Below are positions 40,107 through 51,967 of a stretch of 64,000 nucleotides of DNA, piece after piece. The position numbers and the translations under genes are program-made. This stretch comes from Hyaloperonospora brassicae (lineage: Eukaryota; Oomycota; Peronosporomycetes; Peronosporales; Peronosporaceae), in assembly GCA_947650285.1 (NCBI GenBank), contig CANTFL010001112.1, forward strand, positions 33,047-97,046, in the 5' to 3' direction. The notes below the pieces were generated by a model. The model searched no databases, was not told the DNA's origin, and saw nothing but the letters and a program-made list of their open reading frames with translations. Numbering within the stretch: the first letter of the stretch is position 1; each line of letters starts with the position of its first letter.

Positions 40107-41637
40107 CTACGAGTCAAGATCTTGCACGAACACGAGTGCCTGCGGTGCAAGGCCCTGCTTCCAGCAATCACACACATAAGCATCCACGTTAGCACCATCG
40201 AAACGATACCCACACGACACAACACATCACGCCAATATAACACGCAAGTCGACAGACGACACGTACAGACTCGGCGAGGGTGACATCCAGTAGTTCCGGG
40301 CCATACACTCGTTTCGGAAAGTTCGTCGCCAACTCGTAATTCCGAATCGAGATCCCACGGTCATAGAACTCGACATCAATAAAGTCCCGCACGGTCTGCA
40401 GCGTGTCGTGCGCGTAGAAGACATGGTCCAAGCGCGTGCCGTTGTGTAGATGGAACTTGATCACCGCCGTCTTGTAGTCTGCACCTGGCGGCGGAGTACG
40501 TGACTTGGGGCCGTCAGCGATCCGGGCCCGCTTCACTTCAATGTCCGCCTGGTACTCTTGTTCCTGACGAAGTCGTTCGTCTTCAGCACGACGAGCGTTC
40601 GCTTCCGCAACCCGCTCTTCCTCTTCCTTCTGCAGTCGCTCCAGCTCCTCCCGTTCCGCCCGTTCTCGTACCTCTTGCTCTCGACGCCGGTCTGCTGCCA
40701 ACGACTCCTGATACTCAATATCCTGCTGTTCTCGCAGGATCTGCGCCTCAGTCCGTTGCTGGCGAGCATGACGCGCTGCCGTCAATATCGGATTGTTGCG
40801 CTCAACAGCAGCATTCAGTTTCGCAATGACCGCTTCAGCTGGCAAGTTGGCTACGTGCGCGTACCACCACAGCACAGCAACAACGACCACAGATTGCGCA
40901 CAGAATAAGCACAAGCACACATGCTAGTCTGATCCTACAGTTAGAAAGCCCAGCCGTACATGTGATCTTCTCGACAACGTTGATCCCTCGCGAGACACAC
41001 GACAGCAGCGCTACGAACGGAAACGTAGCGCATCCGAGCGACAGACTCACGCCAAAGCCCTCGGCGTACTGCACACAGCCAGCCCACGCGACAATACAGT
41101 CGCTATTGTTCAAGTACGTGCGCATCTCTGCCGTGCACATGGCGTGTCTAGCCATAGCACAAAAACAGCACAAAAACAACACACACACTCAGACAGTCAG
41201 TCCACACCCACGTCTCCAACTCCTGTAGCCACTCCCCACCCCACAGTGCTCGTCAACTAACAACTCAACTGCTCGTACCGGCAAAACACCGCAGCTTCGT
41301 CGTGGACCGTCGAGTGCAGAAACACGAGCAGGAACTTGGACGCGGTCCGCGCCGTCGACACCGCATCGCGGAACGACGTGTGCTCAAAGCCCGGGGTCAC
41401 GTCCTCGCCGTAGCGTCGCCGCAGACGGTGCGTAAAGGTCCGCGCCGCAGCCTGTGGGTCTTCGGGCTCGCCGTCGCCCAACACAAAGCTCAGCGGCGAC
41501 AGCAGCAGCTCGACAAAGCCCTTGCGATGCGGCGGCGGCGGTGCAGTGCGCTCGGCTGCAGGCGCAGTCGCCGGCGGCGTCTGGACGTGGCGCCGCCGCA
41601 GACCCGATCCCTCGAGGTCGCTCGTCTCGCCTGCCAT
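40107..41637 (-). CDS. FAF2: FAF2/UBXD8-like UAS and UBX domain protein
   Basis: Four exons: 41279-41637, 40960-41147, 40267-40850 and 40107-40154. The introns (131, 109 and 112 nt) are GT-AG, and the joined frame is 1179 nt, 392 aa. Order: a basic N-terminus; a short hydrophobic hairpin-like segment (FVELLLSPLSFVLG, about 42-55); a thioredoxin-like UAS domain across exons 1 and 2 (SKFLLVFLHS, then AEGFGVSLSLGCATFPFVAL); a long Arg/Glu coiled coil (about 230-300); and a UBX domain (about 310-392) with the FPKRVYG loop, which is the p97/Cdc48-binding F-P-x-R type turn. The last 16 codons (ending VFVQDLDS) lie in a separate exon. Animal FAF2 inserts in ER or lipid-droplet membranes and recruits p97 for ER-associated degradation. 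The hydrophobic part here is short, so membrane insertion is an inference. The gene is divergent from the helicase gene. Confidence 0.88.
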
Positions 41638-41739
41638 GGCTAAAGTGGAAATGCGACGCGGTGATTGGCTGATCGGTTGGGAAATGGGGATTTACAGCAA
41701 ATCACAGTCGCGATGCAGCGTGCGGAAGGCGGTGATGCA

Positions 41740-42228
41740 GCCGTGGAAAATGAGCGCGTACCTATGTCCAAGATGCGTACATAGCAGACGCGTGCGTACC
41801 TCCGCGTCGTGTACGTACTTCCAAAGTGCGTGCGTACTTAGGACTGCGATGCGACCTGGTAACGTATAAAATTACTTACGGATGCAGCGCGCGTTTGGTC
41901 GGTGCGTGCGTCCCTACATGAACTGCGAACTTCGATGCGAACTTAGGTCGCCAATGCCAACCTGACAGGCACGTGCGTACCTAGGACTGCGATGCAACCT
42001 GGTAACGTATAAAATTACTTACGGATGCAGCGCGCGTTTGGTCGGTGCGTGCGTGCCTACATGAACTGCGAACTTCGATGCGAACTTAGGTCGCCAATGC
42101 CAACCTGGCAGGCACGTGCGTACCTATGTTGTCGGATGCGTACTTCGGTCGATGCATGCGTTTTTGGAGGGGGGGGGGGGTGCGTACTTGGGTGGCAGAC
42201 GCGTACTTATCGGTACCCCATGCCAATC
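41740..42228 (+). promoter_or_regulatory. Divergent promoter region with 143-bp tandem repeat
   Basis: The 591-bp space between the FAF2 and helicase start codons. From about 41836 to 42126 it holds two near-identical units of 143 bp (the ggactgcgatg motif recurs at 41841 and 41984). The core tgcgtac, with near variants, recurs many times from 41757 to 42190. Each unit contains gtataaaatta, a TATA-like element. A G10 run lies at 42168-42178. The role as promoter is inferred from position. Confidence 0.6.
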
Positions 42229-45180
42229 ATGGCGGACGTGGTGGATATGGACGTGTGGGTGGCGTTGACCCGTCGGCTGCTCCAGCTCGAGCAGGACGAC
42301 GAGGTGCAGACGAGGCAGACAGAGCTCGCGACGCTTGCGGACAAGGAGAACCCCAACGTGTTGACGCACTTGACGCTCGCGCGCTGCTCGACGGGTCTCT
42401 TTGGTCGCTCGGTGCTGCAGTTTCGACTGCCGCTGCTAAGTATACGCCACACGACACCACACCAGTTCAAAGTTGGGGATGTGGTTCAGCTCCGTGGGGA
42501 GCGAAAGAGCGCACAAGTGGGCCACAGTCACCCGACGGGTTTGGTGTCGCGCGTGGACGACCAGTCACTTTCGGTAGCCATTCAGCCCCGCGACCGGAAC
42601 AATAGTGACGACAGTGACGACGACGTGGACGACGTCGGTGCAAAGTATACACTGGACCGCCTCGTGAACACTGCGACCTTTGAGAAGCTCTTGCGGGTGC
42701 TCCGGCAGATGGAAAAGCACGACGTGGAAGCTGCTCAGGCCGTTGTGGACGTTATTTTCGCCAAGCGGGAGCCTCAATGGACGAGCCCATTGCCTGCAAT
42801 TGCTCCGTTCCATGCGGGACTAAATGAGTCTCAAGTTGAAGCGATTCGCTTCGCTTTGGCGTCCAAAGACGTGGCTCTGATCCATGGACCTCCTGGCACA
42901 GGCAAGACGACGACAGTGGTGGAGTTGATTTTACAAGCCGTGACGGCTTTTGATCAAAAGGTGCTTGTGTGTGCACCGTCGAATATTGCAGTGGATAATG
43001 TACTGGCGAAGCTCGCAGAGACATGCTCGAGAGTGCACAAACAGTTGCGGCTTACGCGCATAGGCCACCCTGCACGTGTTTTGCCACACATTATAAAGTA
43101 CTGTCTGGACGCAAAGATTCAGCAAGCAGAAGGCACGGAGATTGTGAACGACATTCGAAAAGAGATGGGCGACTTGCAGGCGAAGCTGTACAAGACACGG
43201 GACAAGAGTGTGCGGTTTCGCTTGAGACGAGAGATCAAGGCGAATCGGAAAGAAATTTGCTCACGGGAGAAGAAAGTAGTGGGTGACGTTGTTCGGCAGA
43301 GCGACGTGGTATTCGCGACGAACGTCGGTGCGGCGTCGACATTGTTGAAGGACGTGACGTTTGACTTGGTCATTATTGACGAGGCAGCGCAGGCGCTTGA
43401 AGTATCTTGCTGGGTTCCCATCTTGAAAGCGAGGCGGTGCGTGCTCGCCGGTGACCACTTGCAGCTGCCACCTACTATCAAGTCAAAGACCGCAGCAGCA
43501 AAAGGTCTCGAGGTGACTTTGTTCGACCGGATCACACACTTTTCACATACACAGAGCATTGTGAAGATGCTGAATACACAGTATCGAATGCACGAGAATA
43601 TCAGCGAGTGGAGTTCGCAAGCAATGTACAAAGGAGAGCTGAAAAGCTTTGACGGCGTTGCAAGGCGCAAACTGCATGAACTACCGCATGCCAACATCGC
43701 AGAAGATGACGAGTTGCTGAATGCGACACTACTGCTCTTGGACACAGCTGGATGTGAACTTGAAGAGGATGCCGATGAAGATCAAGATGAAAGTCACAAG
43801 ATTCTTCGGCTGTCGAAGTCGAACAAAGGTGAGGCCCTCGTCGTGGCGAGACACGTTCAAGCCCTGCTAGAGACTGGCCTGAAGGAGGACGAGGTGGCGG
43901 TTATCACGCCATACAACAAACAGGTGCATATATTGAAGGCTTTGCTGCTTGAAAAGTATCCGAAGCTCGAAGTCAGGTCGGTAGACGGTTTCCAAGGATG
44001 TGAGAAGGAAGCCGTTGTGATGAGTCTAGTCCGTTCCAACGCTTCCAGACAAGTAGGGTTCCTGGGCGATGACCGCCGCATCAATGTGGCCATCACGCGA
44101 GCGAAGCGGCATGTTGCAGTGGTGTGCGACACTGATACAATCACGTCGCACAAATTCTTGGCCGTTCTAGTCCAGCATTTCGAAAACTTTGGTGAGTACC
44201 GGAGTGCTCAAGAATACTTGGAGATGGACGTCGTTCAAGGCGCAGTGGATGAGCAGTTGATGTCTTTGCAGAGCGCATTGGTGTTTGCGAGCGAGTCGTG
44301 TAGTACGGATGCCACTGAATCTTCTCCAAATGTTGCTGCAAAGTTCGATCTTGCGAAAGCCGCCAAGTCGAAGAAAAGAGTCGCTCATAAGAAAGTGGTG
44401 AAGACTACCTTGTCTCCTTCGCCGAAGTCTGCCAAGGTTGAGCAGACGGAAGATGAAGCGGAGACACTCGAAACAAAGACAAATGCATTCGATGCCGTGG
44501 ACGATGTGGAGGAGAAGGATGAGGACGAGAAGGAAGATGAATCGGTTGTGAGTAAGAGCGTTTTCCAGATGATGAGCTCCGATAGCGACAGCTCGGACGA
44601 CGAGCACAACAGCGATGGGCTGAAGGAAGATGTCGACGAAGGCAAAGTTAGCTCAGGTTTGCGTAAGCGCAGTAGTCCGCGTGCTGGAACGGATCTCAAA
44701 GCTGCCAACTCCATGTTAAAAGATCTGCATCTGGATCGACTCACACGACAAGCTGTTCCACCGCCAGCACAAAGTACGAAGAAGAACAAGAAGAAAAAAG
44801 GCGATGCCAACAGGGCGACGATCGACGAAGTACGAGATGGCGAAGGCGAGCTAGAATATCTTACTCGACAAGCAAGCAAGAGCTCGACCTGTGCTTTCGA
44901 GAAGGCGAGTAGCTGCAAGAAGCGTGTCACGATGTTTGGCAGCGTGTGCAAATTCTGCAAACTGAAGTTCTGCTACGACCATGTCCTGCCTGAAGTTCAT
45001 GGATGCGGAAACGCTGTGCGCAAATTCGAGCGCGCCGAGTTCCAGCGCCCAACGACTTCCAGCGATCGGAAGAAAACACTCACGAGCGATAAGCGCAAAG
45101 TGCTCAAGAAGAAACTGAACGAAAAAGTGTCTGCAAAGACAGCGAGTCGCACAACGCAGTCCAAGTCCAAGAAAAAATAG
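42229..45180 (+). CDS. IGHMBP2: IGHMBP2/SMUBP-2-like superfamily 1 helicase with AN1 finger
   Basis: A 983-aa intronless protein of the Upf1-like SF1B helicases. The start ATG 42229 (MADVVDMDVW) has a purine at -3 and G at +4; a possible start nine bases upstream is weaker. The N-terminal beta-barrel region has VGDVVQLRGE and VSRVDDQSLSVA. The helicase core shows Walker A GPPGTGKTT (220-228), Walker B DEAAQALE (384-391), GDHLQLPPT, YRMHENIS, VDGFQGCEKEAV (585-596) and NVAITRAKRH (near 620). An acidic, Lys-rich low-complexity region follows (about 700-880). A C-terminal AN1-type zinc finger lies at about 888-930 (FCKLKFCYDHVLPEVHGC), then a basic tail. Animal IGHMBP2 also has an R3H domain between helicase and AN1; I do not see one here. 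The likely role is ATP-dependent unwinding of RNA or DNA linked to ribosomes or nuclear processes. Confidence 0.93.
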   Translation: MADVVDMDVWVALTRRLLQLEQDDEVQTRQTELATLADKENPNVLTHLTLARCSTGLFGRSVLQFRLPLLSIRHTTPHQFKVGDVVQLRGERKSAQVGHSHPTGLVSRVDDQSLSVAIQPRDRNNSDDSDDDVDDVGAKYTLDRLVNTATFEKLLRVLRQMEKHDVEAAQAVVDVIFAKREPQWTSPLPAIAPFHAGLNESQVEAIRFALASKDVALIHGPPGTGKTTTVVELILQAVTAFDQKVLVCAPSNIAVDNVLAKLAETCSRVHKQLRLTRIGHPARVLPHIIKYCLDAKIQQAEGTEIVNDIRKEMGDLQAKLYKTRDKSVRFRLRREIKANRKEICSREKKVVGDVVRQSDVVFATNVGAASTLLKDVTFDLVIIDEAAQALEVSCWVPILKARRCVLAGDHLQLPPTIKSKTAAAKGLEVTLFDRITHFSHTQSIVKMLNTQYRMHENISEWSSQAMYKGELKSFDGVARRKLHELPHANIAEDDELLNATLLLLDTAGCELEEDADEDQDESHKILRLSKSNKGEALVVARHVQALLETGLKEDEVAVITPYNKQVHILKALLLEKYPKLEVRSVDGFQGCEKEAVVMSLVRSNASRQVGFLGDDRRINVAITRAKRHVAVVCDTDTITSHKFLAVLVQHFENFGEYRSAQEYLEMDVVQGAVDEQLMSLQSALVFASESCSTDATESSPNVAAKFDLAKAAKSKKRVAHKKVVKTTLSPSPKSAKVEQTEDEAETLETKTNAFDAVDDVEEKDEDEKEDESVVSKSVFQMMSSDSDSSDDEHNSDGLKEDVDEGKVSSGLRKRSSPRAGTDLKAANSMLKDLHLDRLTRQAVPPPAQSTKKNKKKKGDANRATIDEVRDGEGELEYLTRQASKSSTCAFEKASSCKKRVTMFGSVCKFCKLKFCYDHVLPEVHGCGNAVRKFERAEFQRPTTSSDRKKTLTSDKRKVLKKKLNEKVSAKTASRTTQSKSKKK

Positions 45181-45285
45181 CGTCCTGTATCGAGCAAAAG
45201 ACTGGCAAGCTCATACGTACCCAGTGCGTGCTGCGAGCCAGCTTCCTCTGCTAAAAATCATCAAAAGAGTGCAGCGAGCACGGCA

Positions 45286-46132
45286 CTACATGCTACTGAC
45301 CAAGTTTTCGATCGCAGCATTCTCGTCGCCATTTGCTGCGAGCAGTGCAGCCTTTGCTTTGTCCTGTCCAAAGGCACACGAGATGGGATGAGCCGCCACA
45401 GCAGAGCGAGGATAACAATTGAATGGTCCATACCGATGGGAAGCCCATATCAATGAGTCGGGACAGCGCTGCATGGTCGCCCGTGTCTTTCTGCTTGGCG
45501 TAGCTCTCGGTCCAGAAGCGCGCAGTGTTGAGGAACTGCTTTTGGTCATGGAGATACATCTTGGCCACCTCAGCGTCTTGCGGGTCCGTAGGTTCAGCTG
45601 CTGAAAGGAGCGCTTGGATCGATAACAGTGCCGTCTTGATCGTCAGTGCGGGTGACCACGCGTCCTTGAGAATATCAAGACAGATAGCGCCCGTCTGGGA
45701 CGATATGTTTGGGTGCCAGATTTTGGTCAGGAAGCGCATCTGCGGCGGCTCGAACGGGTACCTGTACATATGATCCATGTCGACTGATGATCAGTACTAC
45801 TACAACACCACCACCAGCAACAGCACCAGCAACAGCACCACCACCACCAACAACTACGACGACGACGACTTCTGCTACTGCAAAAAAGCAGCAAAAGAAG
45901 TACGACGGTGTCCACGAGGTCGTAAGCGAGAGTATTCCTACTTGGGAGGAATGCAGATCTCGAGGTCAAACTGACCGCCTTCGTAGGGCGTGCCTTCTGG
46001 GCCTTGGATCGAGCCTCGTAGCTCAAAGAGGGACGTGGCGTGAACAGGGATAGCCGCGACGCCTGACAAGTGCGAGTCCCGTTGACACTCGTCGAGCTCT
46101 TTGCGGACGCGACTTCCTACAGACAGATTCAT
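45286..46132 (-). CDS. UBE2K: Ubiquitin-conjugating enzyme E2 with C-terminal UBA (UBE2K-like)
   Basis: Three exons: 45942-46132, 45434-45761 and 45286-45363. The introns are 180 and 70 nt with GT-AG ends; the joined frame is 597 nt, 198 aa, the usual length of E2-25K. The N-terminal exon carries the E2 strands (GSIQGPEGTPYEGGQFDLEI). The second exon has YPFEPP, the catalytic HPN block IWHPNIS and the active-site cysteine in GAICLDILKDAW. A UBA domain starts at LSRLIDMGFPS and continues over the last exon (ALLAANGDENAAIENLV). UBE2K builds Lys48 chains, and the UBA domain assists chain binding. Intron 1 holds a (CAC/CAA)n-rich tract. Tail to tail with the helicase gene (105 bp). A broken partial copy lies at about 60075-60830. 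Confidence 0.93.
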
Positions 46133-49100
46133 CGCTGCTGTCAGTAGACAGCACAGCGCTTGGGCGCATTCACTTTCACATATAGAGGGAGGACGCCACT
46201 TGCCCTCGACGCGTTGTACCTGGAGCCATTACGAAGGTGTGAGGTCCACACTACCAATAGGCGCAAAAGAGGGAGAACTGGCGAAAAAGGGGATGGCGTC
46301 ACGCGAAGTGCACGGGCTGATTGGGGAATATATGCCACTATGCCCAAGTACTATCACTAGAGAGAGGGAAAAGACAAAGAAGGGACGAATTCGGCTCAAA
46401 ACTTGTTGTCGAATATCTGCCAAGCGAAAGATAGAGCTCAACCTGCGCGTCGGTCGTGGTTTCATATACAGTGTGTCATTAAGACTTCGCATTGCATGGA
46501 CGCTGATCAAGGCCGTGCTTATGATAGATGTACTGCACATGATGACGTCCATCAACTCCTCATCGGAGTGTCAGTGTAAACAAGGGCTGGATACGGCAGG
46601 CCCTGACACAAGGATCATGTGAAGACGTGCTAGCGATTTCGCGCTTACTCAACGTCTGACGATATCACTCTTTTCTTCCGGCAAGAGCTTTGATATCGTG
46701 CGTGCGGGCACAGGCCGTTGCTGCTGTGCAGCGCCTCGAGAAGCGTCAGCGTCTTCGCTTTGATGCTTTTGTACATGATAAGAGCAACAGTGAGTCCCGT
46801 TTCATGGATACTGGACGATTGATTCAAAATGATCGAGATCATTTGGACACAAGCGCACGTCTTGCTCTCATTTTAAAGCATCATCCTTCTCATCTTGACA
46901 AAGTGCGCGCTGAGACATTGCGGTAGCAGCCATAGAGGCCGCTATCGAAGAGACTTTCCGTCGGCATCTTGTCGTCCCAGTCATATTCGGCTCCAGAGTA
47001 GCAACAAAGAGAGACAAGCACTTGATGCCTGGCAAGCAACCCCCGCTTCTATCCTTGACGCGTAGTCGAGCTCGATGGCAGCAGCTGTAGCTCTCACCAA
47101 CTCAACAGCCTGTAGCTCTCAGTAACTTAGCAGCTGTAGCTCTCTCCAACTCAGCAGCTTGTCGTTGCATCAACCCGAAGACGAGTCAGCTCGCATCCAT
47201 TCGCGGCTGTAGTGCTTCGCTTTACTTTGATGACCAGCGTGTTACCTGTATGACCGCGACGACTGATGTGCTGACATAGTCCATTCACATCGCGTTTCAG
47301 TGCTTCCGATGTCTGGCATCTTGGCCAGCCAACCCATCCTCATTCAGAACTCATTTCTTGCCAATCGAATGACGCTGTTATATCTTCGTCAAAGTGCACT
47401 GCGTCAAAAGGAGGCGATTTGCCGGATGCTTGCGATGAAGCGCGTCATTGCGTTCAAGCTACCATGGGCTTTGATCTCGTAAAGCCAAGCGTCTCCATAT
47501 CGAGTCGGCCTGATCCGCCTTGTCTTGTGTGACACTTTGCAACACAAACTGAAACGGCTCGTACATGTGAGAGATTCATGACCGTCCATTACCTATTCGA
47601 ATTGGGTGCAAGATGTCTGAAAACTTCTAAGCCAGGAATACAGCGCCGGGTGTGGCGGCGATTCGTGGTAGTTCGCTAGAGGTAGCAGATCGTCGCTAGG
47701 ATCGAGGGTATAGGATTCGGGACAAGCGTGCAAACGAGCTCCTTGAAGCCCAGTAGCGAATCCTCTACGTTCGCGCAGGGCGATTGCACGAAGTTGACGT
47801 ATGCCTGTCGTCCAGAAGCAGTGTGCGCTTTGCGACGGCGCGGCTTGGACGCCTCGATACACGGCATCATTGCGCTCCCCCCCGTAACTGCGCGTGGCAT
47901 ATAAAGCACATGGAAAACCATATTCGTCGCCAAATCCTTTCTCCGGCCGCAACGTCGTCATGAAAGCGCCCGAGCAATCGGTCTCGTACGGGCGATGGTA
48001 GCGCCGGCGGTAAACGGCTCGCACAGTTTTTAAAGCCGCATGTCAACGCTGGTCGAGGATTCAATGCCCCGTCCATTGATTGAGAAGCTTGTCCCGACAC
48101 GCGCGAGCCTTTGGACTCCCAAGAGATGTGATGCGACGTTTCAGGGATCCCTTCGTAGGTCGTCAGGGCGCAGCAACTATCGTCAGCTGAACGGCCAGCA
48201 TGAAATAGATTAAGCTTTTGGTGGCGACCCTGCACGCCGTCCACACTTGGAAGTCTGAAAGATCATTGTCGTGACTCCATACATGAGACAGATGCTGATG
48301 TGCAGCCGCCGCTGCCATGCTTTAACCTCCACCAGCTCTTTGAAATGGTCCAAGAAGCGTCGTAGGGGTACCGAGAGCAGACATTTATGTAGCTCGAAAG
48401 TGCCCTGCTCGATCGCTTTGCGAAGCGAGACGTTTGGGACGTGAAATGGAACGCTCAGCGGAAATGGATGATGGCTGGGATGCGCGTAGAAGACCGCTCC
48501 ATGCTGCTGGATACGGGTTGTCTAGCTCGAAGTCTCAGTAGCAGACGTCAAATTAAGCTCCGGTGGGCTCGTGACGAAGAACCAGTGCAACCTGTCGGCT
48601 GCCTGCTTCAACCGGATCACCTCATGCGCCCTCGCAGGACGACCGCGCTAAGTACCGACGATTCGCCCTCGACACCCGGTTGACCAGTCGTAGTCGTAGC
48701 GCAATGGAAAGGGAAACGCAGAGACAAAACGGGATCTCGCGCCACGACCGATCCAATTGAGATAGGTAGGTGACGCGGGGAGTATCGCTGTTGCCCAACG
48801 TCGAAGTTTGGCCTGAGAGTACCGAAGCACTCCAGTAAAACGGCTCTTACATGTGACGTACTCGCAATCGCGGGTCCTGCTTGTGCGAATCCGGCTGCAA
48901 AGTGCCACCAACACAATACTGGGTTGATGATGATTTTGTCACAACCAGTCGCATCACGATCGTAACATACGCATGCGCTTGCCGTCTTCAAGTTTCTGTT
49001 GGCTGTTCATGTCTCCTAGGTACGTACTTCGAGTGCTCGGTTTAGGGTCGAAGCAACCTTTCATAATGCTATTGAGGAACTATGTGAGCACGTCAATTCT

Positions 49101-49663
49101 CATCGGCGGTTCAGCGAGGCGCTCAAAGGTACGTGCGAAGAACCCAAGAGATAGATACCTGACTCGATTGTGTATGTCAGTAGTGTACTCGTCCATGCAT
49201 CAGGAACCGTTCAATCTTACTTGTCATCGGGTATGTCGAGTGAGCTTGAACGCTTCTGCGAAGGACGATCCGATGTCTTTCATCCAACCGCATCTTCTGT
49301 GTCATCGGTATACAACACAATCGAGCAGTTCGACACTGTGATTCATTCTCGGGACTAGCTAACAATATACAAAGCCTTCCATTAGAAGATAGCATCACTT
49401 AGCGTCAGCAGGTCAGAGTGATGTGTATGTGCCGATCGGCAGCCTGTGATCTCGTTGAAGTTGGTGATCCCGCTCGAAGGTTGATAGGCTGGATCCAAAG
49501 CATGGATCTCATCCATCCTACTACCCCGGTATGGCGCCAGGTAGACGTCCGAGAACGCTGGAATGATCAATGGGCATGCCAACGAGGCCTCCGAAGAGGC
49601 GATTGTGGAATGGAAAAACACCAGATAATTGCAAAAACATAAATATGCACCACAAGATAACGA
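46133..49663. other. E2 upstream region, no recognised gene
   Basis: Most of this is duplicated in copy 2. Two plus-strand frames are preserved in both copies: 46690-46926 (78 aa, RLEKRQRLRFDAFVHDKSNS) matching 61765-61989, and 49170-49358 (62 aa) matching 62941-63129 with one residue changed. A short minisatellite (agctgtagctctcaccaact units, about three) lies at about 47080-47165. No family is recognised. The preserved frames may reflect recent duplication only. Confidence 0.45.
47571..48837. mobile_element. 1267-bp block flanked by 19-bp direct repeats, absent from copy 2
   Basis: The block lies between aaacggctcgtacatgtga (47552-47570) and aaacggctcttacatgtga (48838-48856). Copy 2 has a single related site near 62611, running straight on into the sequence that follows the block. 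This is the pattern of an insertion with target-site duplication, but a deletion between direct repeats in copy 2 gives the same result. No terminal inverted repeats are evident. Minus-strand frames at 47593-48244 are unassigned. Confidence 0.5.
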
Positions 49664-49668
49664 GATAA

Positions 49669-49888
49669 TGTTGAGATTACGCCGCTTCATGCAGTCGTTA
49701 CATGTTGGGTTCATGATGATGATTTCTGTGTCAGGATGTTTCATGGTGTTGGTTACGGAAGAAGGTTATGGATCGCGGTTACATGATGAGATCACAGGAT
49801 GTCGTTACATTAAGGCTTAGACTTAGCTAAGAGTAGTGAACTAAGGACCTTCAATATATTCACTTCGCTTTTTACCTTCTTTGCAACA
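49669..49888 (+). repeat. Copia 5' LTR
   Basis: 220 bp, from tgttgagattac to ctttgcaaca. It is followed by ggttaacagccgc, where a primer-binding site should lie; I could not assign the tRNA. Confidence 0.95.
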
Positions 49889-49938
49889 GGTTAACAGCCG
49901 CAACCAAGCCTTCCTTCCAAACCACGTCCTCGCTTACT

Positions 49939-51054
49939 ATGGCGAACAAGCGAACCGAAGTCCTCCCGGGAAGTGGTAACTATTACCACTGGGAGTACAA
50001 CATGAGGATGACCCTGGCAAGGAAGGGTCTCCTAGGTTATGTCATGACATTTAAGGATGGGAGTGACGTAACAGAAGCATGGCTGATAAACGACGCCAAG
50101 GCGCTAGGCATCATCGCTCAAGGGGTTGAGATCCAGCACCAAACCAAGATTCGATCGGCTACGCGCGCTATAGAGGCATGGGGAACGCTCCGCAATTTCT
50201 GCAACCGCTCGACGCTTCATAATGGTGTGACGATGACGCGTCATCTTCACGACTTCAAAATGGAGAGTGGGACAAGTATGGCGGAACATCTGGATTCTTT
50301 CGACGAACTGGTAGTGGGACTCCAGACTACGGGAGAACCGGTGGATGAGTCGCGCCAGCTGGTGGTACTTCTCAGCAGTCTGCCTTCCGAATACGAACAG
50401 ATTTCGTCGATTGTTGAAAATGCGAAGGATATTACGCTGATTGAAGTCGAGGAGAAGCTGCTCAAGGAGTCAGAAAAGATACAAAGGAAGGAGGCTACGG
50501 AGAAAGCATTCCGCGTGAATGGGAATCCTGGAAGATTCAAAGGTGGACGGGTCAACGGTCTGAAAGGTGGCGCTCCACGCAATCACGGCGGATTTAAGGG
50601 CAAGTGTTTTAACTGTGACAAGTTTGGTCACATGGAGCGGAAATGCCCGGCCGGGAAACATAACGGCGGTGATGATGTGGTATTTGCAGTAAGCGAAGGA
50701 AGATCATCCGGATGGCTAATCGACAGTGGTGCAACCTCCCACATGACCCCACACATAAAGGACTTGTTCGAATACAAGGGCCTTGAGACAAACATCGAAG
50801 CAACGATTGCAGACGGCAAGAAGTTGATCGTCAAAGGAGCCGGTACGGTAAAGCTGACCGGTTTGGATGGAAACGGCATTCGTATGGTTAAAGTCCTGTA
50901 CATCCCAGGACTCGATAGAATATTGCTTTCAGTCGGCAAGATTGCAGGACGTGGCATGAATGTGGAGTTCTCAAGTTCGTCTTGTGTCATCTGGAACAAG
51001 GATCAAGCTATAGTCTCGGGTACCAGAATCGAAAAAACATATGCTAGACTATAA
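49939..51054 (+). pseudogene. Copia gag and protease
   Basis: A 371-codon frame. The N-terminal gag part is of UBN2/Copia type. A CCHC zinc knuckle, CFNCDKFGHMERKC, lies at about residues 229-242, and the retroviral-type aspartic protease site WLIDSGATSHM at about 258-268. The frame stops at 51052-51054; the following GAG-pre-integrase sequence is in another frame, so the polyprotein is broken here. Confidence 0.92.
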
Positions 51055-51121
51055 GCAAGGAGATGCTTGTCGCGTGGAATAGTCCGGTGGTGACACTCAG
51101 TAAGAGCTTTGGCATGCCCGC

Positions 51122-51967
51122 ATGGGACACCCAAGCAAGGACGCGTTACCCAAGACTCAACGCTTAACTAAAGGCATTCCGACAATCAATCTAGGCACAC
51201 AAACAATGTGCGGCGGGTGTTTAAAGGGAAATCAGACCGTCGCGACGTTTCCTTCATATTCAATGACGAAGAAGACACGTGTACTGGAGCGCGTGCACGC
51301 AGACGTCATGGGCCCAATGAGAAATCCTTCTAAGGGTGGTGCCAAATACATTCTCACCTTTGTAGACGATTACCCACGATACGTTGCGGTCTTTATAATC
51401 AAAAGTAAGAGTGAAGTGACTGGCAAGTTCAAGGTATTCAAGAAGTTTTTTGAAAACCAATGAGGAGCTCGTTTGAGGTGTTTGCGCTCCGACAACGGAT
51501 CATAGTTTGTCAACAAGACGATGGCTGGCATATGTCAACAGAACGGCATATTGCATCAGCGTCCCGTTCCTTACATACCTCAGCAGAACGGAGTGGCAGA
51601 GCGGATGAACAGGACAATCATGGAGAAGGCTCGGAGCATGCTATACTACAAAGGCGTTTTAACTGAATGGTGGGCGGAAGCGGTGATTACAGCAGTTTAT
51701 TTGACTAACCGCTCCACGAATACGGCTCACCTCGACATGACACCGTATGAGTTGGCTTATACGATAAAGCCCCAAATGGACCACTTGCGCGTGTTCGGGT
51801 CGCAGACTTTCGCTCATATAAATGATGTGAATAGAACAAAGTTGGAGCCCAAGAGTTTAAGGTGTATGTTCCTCGGCTACGCAGAGAATGTCAAAGGTTA
51901 TCGTGTGTTCAACTTGAAAAATGCCAAGGTCAAAGTTACGCGATCAATGAAGTTGGATGAACGTTAA
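51122..51967 (+). pseudogene. Copia integrase region
   Basis: Integrase in frame 2 of the window. It starts with the MGHPSKDAL pre-integrase block, then HADVMGP and FVDDYPRY (the first two catalytic-core positions), an in-frame stop at 51461, then YIPQQNGVAERMNRTI, the integrase Q-N-G-V-x-E-R block with the third catalytic residue. The GKG-like C-terminal CMFLGYAENVKGYRVF follows, and a stop at 51965. Confidence 0.9.

Noticed and set aside
40155..40266. Read-through C-terminus of the UBX exon (residues after AES)
   Set aside because: A GT-AG intron here leads to a 16-codon exon ending in the expected UBX C-terminus, so the read-through tail is intronic.
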